This document shows, one piece after another, positions 1 through 4,796 of a DNA stretch of 7,224 nt (within the stretch, counting starts at the first letter, position 1; each line of letters begins with the position of its first letter). Below the pieces are notes generated by a model. It was not told the origin of the DNA. It was given only the letters and a program-made list of their open reading frames with translations, and did not search any database. A program made the position numbers and the translations under genes. The DNA comes from Pseudomonadota bacterium (GTDB lineage: Bacteria; Pseudomonadota; Gammaproteobacteria; Xanthomonadales; Rhodanobacteraceae), in NCBI GenBank assembly GCA_018241165.1, contig JAFEEK010000041.1, positions 1-7,224 of the forward strand. Direction: 5' to 3'.

Positions 1-162
1 GTGAGCAGCGCTTTCATCAATTACCTCGCGCTGCCCACGCACCTGGAGCCGTTCCTGCGCGGCATCGTGGCGAGCGTGGACGTCGTCTATTTCGCGCTGA
101 TCGTTGGGGTTGCGCTGACCCTGGCTGCGCGCCGTCTCGACTCCGAACGGGAGCGCGGCTGA
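1..162 (+). CDS. ABC-2 / GldF-type transporter permease, C-terminal end (partial)
   Basis: The frame is open from base 1 to the TGA at 160-162 and gives 53 residues ending in LAARRLDSERERG. It shows a short loop (HLEPFLRGIVASVDVVYF), then one hydrophobic membrane segment (about VVYFALIVGVALTLAA), then a charged cytoplasmic tail. This is how the last transmembrane helix of ABC-2/GldF-like permeases usually ends. The gene must begin upstream of the window; the GTG at base 1 is simply an in-frame codon. The assignment is supported mainly by the next gene, a GldG-type auxiliary protein, which in known genomes follows such a permease and an ATPase. The substrate is unknown. The stop codon overlaps the next start by one base (TGATG), which suggests translational coupling. 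On these few residues alone the family call is only moderately safe. Confidence 0.72.
   Translation: MSSAFINYLALPTHLEPFLRGIVASVDVVYFALIVGVALTLAARRLDSERERG
149..153 (+). promoter_or_regulatory. Ribosome binding site of the GldG-like gene
   Basis: GGGAG lies 8 nt before the ATG at 162, inside the last codons of the permease gene. It supports that ATG as the start and fits coupled translation of the two genes. Confidence 0.6.
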
Positions 163-1508
163 TGCGCGCACGCCTTGCCGGCATCGCCTTCGCCGTGCTG
201 CTCGTCGCCGCTGCGTTGTGCGTCGCGTTCCTGTCCACGCGATTTGGCTGGCAGCACGACTTCAGCTACGCGCAGCGTTCGAGCCTGGACGCGCGCACGG
301 TCGAATTGCTGCATCGCCTCGATGCGCCCGTGACGATTGTTTCCTACTCCGGACAGGACGCGCAATTGCGCGCCGCCATCGCCGATTTCGTCGCGCGTTA
401 CCAGCACATCAAGCCCGACATTTCGTTGCGTTTCGTCGACCCGGATGCAGATCCCGCCGCCACGCGCGCGGCCGGCATCACCATCGACGGCGAATTGGAC
501 ATCCGCTACAAGGAACACAACGAGCAATTGAAGGTGCTGACCGAGCGCGAGTTCGACAACGCGCTGGTGCGCCTGGCGCGCACGCGCGTGCGCCTGGCTG
601 CATTCCTCGCTGGCGACGGCGAGCGCAAGCCCGACGGCAAGGCGAATGCGGACCTGGGCAATTTCGGCGCACTGCTCACCGAGCAGGGCGTGCGCACCAT
701 GATCCTCACCCTGACCGCCGGCATGCACATCCCGCAGAACGTCGATGTGCTGGTGCTGGCGAGCCCGCAGGTGCCGCTCGCCGCGCCGGTCGTGGCCGAG
801 ATCGACGACTACCTCGGGCGCGGCGGCAATTTCCTGTGGCTGGTCGAGCCCGGGCAGGACATGGGCACGGGCGCGCTTGCGAAGACGCTGTCGCTGCGCG
901 TGCTCGACGGCACCGTGGTCGATGGCGCCGGCGCGGCATTCGGCATCGGCGATCCGAGTTTCGTCGCGCTCACGAAGTATCCGGCGAGCGCGATCACGCG
1001 TGATTTTTCGCTGACGACCTTGTTTCCGCAGTCGGCCGCGCTCGGTGTGGTCAGCGGCACGCAATGGAAGGTGCAGTCGCTGTTGCGTACCAGCGCCAAG
1101 TCGTGGACGCGCCTGGGCCCGATTCCGCAACAAGGCGATACGGCGACGATCGCCTACGACGCGGACAAGGGCGAGATTCCCGGGCCGCTGGACATCGGCG
1201 TCGCCCTGAGCCGGCTGTCGCCCAGCCCGGACAAGGCCGAGCAGCGCGTGGTCGTGATCGGCGACGGCGATTTCCTGTCCAACGCATTTCTTGGCAACGG
1301 CGGCAATCGCGAATTCGGCCAGCGCGTATTCGACTGGCTGCTGGCCGACGACGCGCTGATCGACATCCCCGACAAGGGCGCGCCGGACAATCGTTTGCGG
1401 ATTTCGCAGCGCGCGCTTGGCGTGATCGGCCTGGGTTTTCTCATCGTGTTGCCGTTGCTGTTGGCAATCATTGGTGGGTCGATCTGGTGGCGTCGCCGGC
1501 GGGCGTGA
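162..1508 (+). CDS. GldG-like ABC transporter auxiliary protein (ABC_transp_aux type)
   Basis: This encodes 448 residues. An N-terminal membrane anchor (about residues 5-25) is followed by a long extracytoplasmic part and a second membrane helix near the C-terminus (about 418-441), which ends in a positive tail (WWRRRR). That two-anchor layout and a large periplasmic domain are typical of GldG/ABC_transp_aux proteins, which partner ABC-2 permeases. Recognisable segments are the DAPVTIVSYSG stretch near residue 55 and VVVIGDGDFLSNAFLGNGGN near 363-382, which resembles the end of the domain in bacterial homologues. In Bacteroidetes, GldF/GldG work with the GldA ATPase in gliding and secretion. 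Outside that group the substrate is unknown, so no gliding function should be assumed. The start is chosen by the TGATG overlap and the GGGAG upstream. The ATPase and most of the permease would lie left of the window. Confidence 0.85.
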   Translation: MRARLAGIAFAVLLVAAALCVAFLSTRFGWQHDFSYAQRSSLDARTVELLHRLDAPVTIVSYSGQDAQLRAAIADFVARYQHIKPDISLRFVDPDADPAATRAAGITIDGELDIRYKEHNEQLKVLTEREFDNALVRLARTRVRLAAFLAGDGERKPDGKANADLGNFGALLTEQGVRTMILTLTAGMHIPQNVDVLVLASPQVPLAAPVVAEIDDYLGRGGNFLWLVEPGQDMGTGALAKTLSLRVLDGTVVDGAGAAFGIGDPSFVALTKYPASAITRDFSLTTLFPQSAALGVVSGTQWKVQSLLRTSAKSWTRLGPIPQQGDTATIAYDADKGEIPGPLDIGVALSRLSPSPDKAEQRVVVIGDGDFLSNAFLGNGGNREFGQRVFDWLLADDALIDIPDKGAPDNRLRISQRALGVIGLGFLIVLPLLLAIIGGSIWWRRRRA

Positions 1509-1509
1509 C

Positions 1510-2019
1510 ATGCGCAAATCCACGCGCAGCCTGTTGATCCTCGCCGTCGTCGCGATTGCGCTGGGCGCGGCGGTGTACGCGGAACTTGTGCGTGAACGCG
1601 GACTTGCGCCGCAGCCCGTCACGCAACTCGATCCGGCCAGCGTGACGCATCTGGAAATCCGCTGTCGATCCTGCACGACACGCGTCTTCGCGCGCGTCGG
1701 TGGCGTGTGGTGGATGAAGCAACCGCATGATGCGAAGGCCAATCCCGAGGCCGTCGCGCGCCTGCTTGCGGTCGTGCAAGCGCCGGTGCGCACGCGCGCG
1801 AAGCTTGCCGATTACGACGCGGGCAAACTCGGACTCGATCCGCCGCAGATGACGGTGACTGCCGACGCCACGCGCATCGATATCGGCGGCGAGGACCCCA
1901 TCGACCACGACCGCTACGTGCGCATCGGCAATGAGCTGCTACGCGTGCCGGATCGCTTCAGCGCGCGATTGCTGGAGTCGCCGGAAAGCGAATTGGCACA
2001 TCCTGATGTCGGAAATTGA
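1510..2019 (+). CDS. DUF4340-type membrane-anchored protein
   Basis: This encodes 169 residues starting at the ATG one base after the preceding stop; an in-frame ATG at 1471 would overlap the previous gene by 38 nt and is less likely. An N-terminal hydrophobic anchor (about residues 7-25) is followed by a small extracytoplasmic domain. The pattern LGLDPPQMTV (near residue 106), then a GG turn, then RYVRIGNELLRV resembles the DUF4340 repeat unit. DUF4340 proteins commonly follow GldG-like genes, so it probably belongs to the same envelope transporter; its role is unknown. Two cysteines (C52, C55; RCRSC) could form a disulfide or bind a metal, which is speculative. From memory, many DUF4340 proteins are longer. 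This one ends 4 nt before a repeat element, so a natural short form or a truncated end are both possible. Confidence 0.75.
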   Translation: MRKSTRSLLILAVVAIALGAAVYAELVRERGLAPQPVTQLDPASVTHLEIRCRSCTTRVFARVGGVWWMKQPHDAKANPEAVARLLAVVQAPVRTRAKLADYDAGKLGLDPPQMTVTADATRIDIGGEDPIDHDRYVRIGNELLRVPDRFSARLLESPESELAHPDVGN

Positions 2020-2023
2020 TGCT

Positions 2024-2134
2024 CGTCATTCCCGCGAAAGCGGGAATCCAGCGACTTTTGCTCTTGAATGGACAACGAGGCAAAGTCACTGGATTCCGGA
2101 TCGCGCCCGCTACGCGGGCTTGTCCGGAATGACG
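2024..2134. repeat. 111-bp foldback intergenic repeat (REP doublet / MITE-like)
   Basis: The ends are exact inverted repeats: CGTCATTCC (2024-2032) and GGAATGACG (2126-2134). The left unit holds a perfect 8-bp stem with a GAAA loop (ATTCCCGC 2028-2035, GCGGGAAT 2040-2047) and ends in GGAATCCAG (2043-2051). The right unit begins with its reverse complement CTGGATTCC (2089-2097) and holds a stem ATTCCGGA/TCCGGAAT (2093-2100, 2123-2130) enclosing GCCCGC-TAC-GCGGGC (2105-2119). Even the middle pairs nearly: GACTTTTGC against GCAAAGTC. The whole element can therefore fold as one long hairpin or as two separate ones. CGTCATTCCCGC-type repeats are known in many Gram-negative genomes (for example the Neisseria dRS3 family and REP-like repeats). 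It carries no gene of its own. Confidence 0.85.
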
Positions 2135-2157
2135 GTAGTTTGAGAGTCCATTCGATC

Positions 2158-2970
2158 ATGCCCGAGTTACCCGAAGTCGAAACCACCGTGCGCGGCATCG
2201 CGCCGCATCTTGTCGGTCGCCGCGTCGAGGAACTCATCGTGCGCCAGCCGCGCCTGCGCTGGCCGATTCCACTGGCGCTGCGCCGCGCCCTGCCCGGCCA
2301 GAAAATTGAAAATGTGGAAAGGCGCGCAAAGTATATTCTGGCGCATACCAGCGTGGGCAGTGCGGTACTACACCTGGGCATGTCCGGCTCGTTGCGCATC
2401 CTGCCCCTCGATACGCCGCCCGGCGCGCACGATCACGTCGACTGGCGCCTGTCGTCGGGGCGCATCCTGCGTTTCACCGATCCGCGCCGCTTCGGTTGCA
2501 TGCTTTGGCAGAAGCCTGGCGCAATACATCCGCTGCTTGCCGAACTCGGACCCGAACCACTCGGCGCGGATTTCGAAGGCGATTATCTTTGGCGCGCATC
2601 GCGTGGCCGCAGCGCACCGGTGAAAACATTCCTGATGGACCAGCACGTCGTCGTCGGCGTCGGCAACATCTACGCCGCCGAAGCGCTGTTTGCGGCCGGC
2701 ATCCATCCGCAGCGCGCGGCAGGTTCGGTGTCGCGGGCGCGTTACGCGCGACTGGCGGATGAAGTCCGGCGCATCCTCGCCTACGCGATCACGCGCGGCG
2801 GCACGACCTTGCGCGATTTCATCAGCCCCGACGGCACGCCTGGCTATTTCGAGCAGGAACTGTTCGTGTATGGCCGCGCCGGCGAAGCGTGCAAGGTCTG
2901 CGCTACGCCAATCCGCGCCATCGTGCTCGGCCAGCGCAGCACGTTTTACTGTCCGCGCTGCCAGCGCTGA
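2158..2970 (+). CDS. mutM: Formamidopyrimidine-DNA glycosylase (Fpg/MutM)
   Basis: This encodes 270 residues, the normal length for the family. Fpg removes oxidised purines such as 8-oxoguanine and FapyG and cuts the abasic site by beta,delta-elimination, starting base excision repair. The start is fixed by the catalytic N-terminus [10 protein letters not shown]: after Met removal Pro2 is the nucleophile and Glu3 the acid. K58 in ERRAKYIL matches the conserved catalytic lysine, and HLGMSG (72-77) matches the strand-opening loop. The helix-two-turn-helix lies around residue 163 onward, with [11 protein letters not shown] carrying the DNA-contacting N170. The C-terminal zinc finger is complete (C245, C248, C265, C268) and R260 in GQRSTF is the finger arginine. 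The start lies 23 nt after the upstream repeat. A weak GAGAG (2142-2146) sits 11 nt before the ATG. It converges on the thymidine kinase gene with 3 nt between stops. Confidence 0.97.
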   Translation: MPELPEVETTVRGIAPHLVGRRVEELIVRQPRLRWPIPLALRRALPGQKIENVERRAKYILAHTSVGSAVLHLGMSGSLRILPLDTPPGAHDHVDWRLSSGRILRFTDPRRFGCMLWQKPGAIHPLLAELGPEPLGADFEGDYLWRASRGRSAPVKTFLMDQHVVVGVGNIYAAEALFAAGIHPQRAAGSVSRARYARLADEVRRILAYAITRGGTTLRDFISPDGTPGYFEQELFVYGRAGEACKVCATPIRAIVLGQRSTFYCPRCQR

Positions 2971-2973
2971 ACT

Positions 2974-3609
2974 TCACGATTTCCTTTCGCCCAGCGGCAA
3001 AGCCGGCTGGTGCAACTCGATGCGGCCTTCGCCGCGCACGATCTTCTTGAACTCGGCGCGGCTGACCGACACGTAGCGCTCGTTGCCGCCGATCTCGACC
3101 TGCGGGCCTTCGGTGACGGCGCGGCCGTGGTCGTCCACGCGCACCACCATCGTTGCCTTCTTGCCGCTGTGGCAGATGGTCTTGATCTCGGCCAGCTCGT
3201 CGGCCCAGGCGAGCAGGTACTGGCTGCCCTCGAACGGTTCGCCGCGAAAATCCGTGCGCAGGCCGTAGGCGAGCACGGGGATGCGCAGCTTGTCGACCAC
3301 GTCGGACAACTGCCACGCCTGCGATTTGTTCAGAAACTGCGCCTCGTCCACCAGCACGCAGTGCAGGGCGCCGTTCGCGGCGATGTCCTCGCGCACCAGG
3401 TCGAACAGGTCTTCGTTGCGTGAGAACACGCGCCCGCGCGCCTTCAGGCCGATGCGCGAGGCGACCACGCCGCGGCCATGGCGATCGTCGAGTTGCGGGG
3501 TCAGGATCAACGTGCGCATGCCGCGTTCGCGATAGTTGTGCGCGCTTTGCAGCAGCGTCGTGGTCTTGCCGGCGTTCATCGCCGAGTAATAGAAGTACAG
3601 CTTGGCCAT
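2974..3609 (-). CDS. tdk: Thymidine kinase, type II, with degenerate zinc site
   Basis: This encodes 211 residues, close to the E. coli enzyme's length. It phosphorylates thymidine (and deoxyuridine) with ATP in the salvage pathway. [17 protein letters not shown] holds the P-loop (residues 9-17). VDEAQF (87-92) holds the catalytic Glu89 and Gln91. [19 protein letters not shown] and [13 protein letters not shown] match the conserved nucleoside-binding lasso region. Recalled E. coli Tdk has the zinc ligands in ICFCG and VCRKH. Here these segments read ICHSG and VSRAE, so only C146 is kept and the other three positions are S148, S183 and E186. The rest of the fold and all visible catalytic residues are intact, so activity is expected. 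It is transcribed alone, away from the cupredoxin gene, from a probable promoter at 3636-3664. No clear Shine-Dalgarno is seen before the ATG. Confidence 0.95.
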   Translation of the reverse strand: MAKLYFYYSAMNAGKTTTLLQSAHNYRERGMRTLILTPQLDDRHGRGVVASRIGLKARGRVFSRNEDLFDLVREDIAANGALHCVLVDEAQFLNKSQAWQLSDVVDKLRIPVLAYGLRTDFRGEPFEGSQYLLAWADELAEIKTICHSGKKATMVVRVDDHGRAVTEGPQVEIGGNERYVSVSRAEFKKIVRGEGRIELHQPALPLGERKS

Positions 3610-3635
3610 GGCCGGTCCGCGCGTGACGAAGGCGC

Positions 3636-3664
3636 AGTGTAGCGGCGCGCGCCCGGCAACTGAA
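3636..3664 (-). promoter_or_regulatory. Probable sigma-70 promoter of tdk
   Basis: Read on the minus strand, TTCAGT (3659-3664) is followed after exactly 17 nt by TACACT (3636-3641). The -10 box matches the consensus at four of six positions, the -35 at three. Initiation near 3629 would give a leader of about 20 nt. The box stands out as the only A/T-rich hexamer in a very G+C-rich stretch. Confidence 0.45.
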
Positions 3665-3880
3665 GATCAGGCTTCGACCGCGCCGGTGGTGCGAGAGCTC
3701 TCCAAAGGTATTCCAAAGCAATCCATAAGGTTCTTCTAAAGACCCGGCTCCGGAGCGTGAGCGAGGATTGCGACGCCGCAATGTCCGGTGCAGTCCGGCC
3801 GGCTTCGGCCCGCGGCATGTAATTCCCGCCGGCAATTTACGAAACAGGGAATACAGGCACCGCCGGCGGATGGCGGTTTT

Positions 3881-3910
3881 CGGCTTGCGCTAAGCCGTTT
3901 CGTTTCTTTG
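3881..3910 (+). terminator. Terminator-like hairpin in the leader of the cupredoxin gene
   Basis: CGGCTT (3881-3886) and AAGCCG (3892-3897) form a perfect 6-bp stem around the loop GCGCT, followed directly by the T-rich tail TTTCGTTTCTTTG. It has the shape of a weak intrinsic terminator but lies 23-52 nt before the start of the cupredoxin gene. It may be an attenuator, a stop for read-through from the left, or chance. Confidence 0.35.
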
Positions 3911-3920
3911 GGTATGAATG

Positions 3921-3925
3921 AGGAG
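3921..3925 (+). promoter_or_regulatory. Ribosome binding site that sets the cupredoxin start
   Basis: AGGAG lies 7 nt before the ATG at 3933. It overlaps the codon after an alternative in-frame ATG at 3918, so 3933 is the better start. That start also gives a compact signal peptide. Confidence 0.75.
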
Positions 3926-3932
3926 TGCCATC

Positions 3933-4700
3933 ATGTTGAAATCGATATGGAAAATTCTGCTGTTGGCTCTGTCGCCAATTGCGGCCCAGGCCGCCACGTA
4001 CACGATTACCGCGAGCAATTTCGAATTCGATCCACCATCAGTGACGATCAATGTTGGCGATACGGTGACCTGGGTGAACGGGGGCGGTTACCACAATGTC
4101 GTGGCCGACGACAACTCATATGTCAACGGTACTCCGTCGTCTGCCAAATGGTCGTTTTCGCATACCTTCACTGCTGCTGGTACGTCCCGATTCTTTTGTG
4201 CCCCGCACGGTGGCCCGGGAGGGGTTGGTATGTCGGGAATCATCACGATCAAATCGGTAGCCACGACGCCTGCAATCGCGCTGGGTGGCTATATGTCCGG
4301 CAACTGGTACAACCCAAGCCAGGCCGGCCACGGTTACGAGCTGGAATTCACCAGTCAGGCCAGTTCCACTGCCGGCCAGAACCTGCTCGACGTCTATTGG
4401 TATGCGTACACGCCAGATGGCAGCGCACAGAACTGGATCTTTGCCTACGGGCCGTACGATGCGACGTCCAGCACGGTCACGGTGCCGGCGTACCTGTTCA
4501 CTGGCGCGAAGTTCCCGACCTCGACGCAATTCGATGCCAACGCTATCCAGCAGACCAGCTGGGGCACGCTGACATTTACGTTCAGCGATTGCAATAACGG
4601 AACCGCGACTTGGACATCGACCGTACCCGGCTATGGCAGCGGCAGTATCCCGATCTCGCGCCTGACCCAGATTGCCGGTACAGCGTGCCCGGCGCAATGA
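3933..4700 (+). CDS. Secreted cupredoxin fused to a NWYNPSQxGHG-type domain
   Basis: This encodes 255 residues. A signal peptide is clear (positive MLKSIWK, hydrophobic LLLALSPIA, cleavage likely after AQA, residue 20), so the mature protein is exported. Residues about 21-108 form a plastocyanin-like cupredoxin: ITASNFEFDPPSVTINVGDTV is followed by all four type-1 copper ligands, H54 (GGYHNV), C89 and H92 (FFCAPHG) and M100 (GVGMSG). After a Thr/Ala linker, residues about 118-255 form a second domain starting GNWYNPSQAGHGYELEF and ending in a WGTLTFTFSDC...GTATW pattern. I recall similar modules in exported proteins of Xanthomonadales, but know no function or name for it. C220 and C252 could pair as a disulfide. 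Electron transfer, copper binding or surface attachment are all possible. By eye its codons use more A and T in third positions than neighbouring genes, hinting at different origin or selection. It appears to be a single-gene unit. Confidence 0.88.
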   Translation: MLKSIWKILLLALSPIAAQAATYTITASNFEFDPPSVTINVGDTVTWVNGGGYHNVVADDNSYVNGTPSSAKWSFSHTFTAAGTSRFFCAPHGGPGGVGMSGIITIKSVATTPAIALGGYMSGNWYNPSQAGHGYELEFTSQASSTAGQNLLDVYWYAYTPDGSAQNWIFAYGPYDATSSTVTVPAYLFTGAKFPTSTQFDANAIQQTSWGTLTFTFSDCNNGTATWTSTVPGYGSGSIPISRLTQIAGTACPAQ

Positions 4701-4715
4701 GTCGATGCTGCAAAC

Positions 4716-4742
4716 CTGTCGCCACGGCAAGCGTGGCGACAG
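4716..4742 (+). terminator. Strong 11-bp hairpin after the cupredoxin gene
   Basis: CTGTCGCCACG (4716-4726) and CGTGGCGACAG (4732-4742) pair perfectly around the 5-nt loop GCAAG, starting 16 nt after the cupredoxin stop. No T-run follows, so on its own it is not a classical intrinsic terminator. It may protect the mRNA 3' end or act together with the next hairpin. Confidence 0.5.
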
Positions 4743-4753
4743 ACACGAATGCA

Positions 4754-4785
4754 CGGGCGCGCGGTTACAATGCGCGCCCGTTTTT
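4754..4785 (+). terminator. Intrinsic terminator-shaped hairpin overlapping the rep promoter
   Basis: CGGGCGCGC (4754-4762) and GCGCGCCCG (4772-4780) form a perfect 9-bp, almost all G/C stem with a 9-nt loop, followed at once by TTTTT (4781-4785) and then CGTTT. This is the standard shape of a Rho-independent terminator for the cupredoxin transcript. The loop contains the candidate -10 box of rep, so both functions may share the site. Confidence 0.6.
4766..4771 (+). promoter_or_regulatory. Probable -10 box of the rep promoter
   Basis: TACAAT matches the sigma-70 -10 consensus at five of six positions and is the only such site before rep. No convincing -35 lies 16-18 nt upstream. Initiation about 7 nt downstream would leave a leader of roughly 18 nt. 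No Shine-Dalgarno is visible before the ATG at 4797. Confidence 0.45.
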
Positions 4786-4796
4786 CGTTTGTGCCG

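Larger units (their letters stand above)
3610..3932. other. 323-bp non-coding region between divergent tdk and cupredoxin genes
   Basis: I see no convincing gene here. It holds the tdk promoter at its left end and several small symmetric sites: a perfect 10-bp palindrome GCTCCGGAGC (3747-3756), a 6-bp stem ATTGCG-ACGC-CGCAAT (3767-3782), an ATTCCC/GGGAAT pair 19 nt apart (3822-3827, 3847-3852) that could be a decayed relative of the 2024-2134 repeat, and a terminator-like hairpin (3881-3910). No good promoter for the cupredoxin gene was found by eye. Part of the region may be remnant or leader sequence. Confidence 0.55.

Noticed and set aside
87..1793. A 568-codon open frame on the minus strand across the transporter operon
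   Set aside because: It is antisense to the GldG-like and DUF4340 genes, has the same low-complexity composition, and shows no motif, signal or ribosome site.
162..2019. Gliding-motility system suggested by the GldF/GldG resemblance
   Set aside because: These families occur in many non-gliding bacteria as generic ABC-2 transporter parts, and no other gliding gene is in the window.
2028..2130. CRISPR-like repeat pair at the palindromic units
   Set aside because: There are only two units, in opposite orientation, with no regularly spaced direct repeats and no cas genes.
2068..2157. Upstream in-frame extension of fpg by 30 residues
   Set aside because: It translates the intergenic repeat, and Fpg needs the proline after Met at 2158 as its catalytic N-terminus.
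2903..3835. A 310-codon minus-strand frame overlapping tdk
   Set aside because: It is an Arg-rich shadow of tdk in another frame; tdk itself matches its family along its full length.
3918..3932. Alternative cupredoxin start at 3918
   Set aside because: Its own ribosome site is poor, and AGGAG at 3921-3925 is placed correctly for the ATG at 3933.
4749..4796. Alternative rep starts at 4749 and 4770
   Set aside because: The extra residues are absent from Rep proteins, and the sequence there forms the terminator hairpin and the -10 box.
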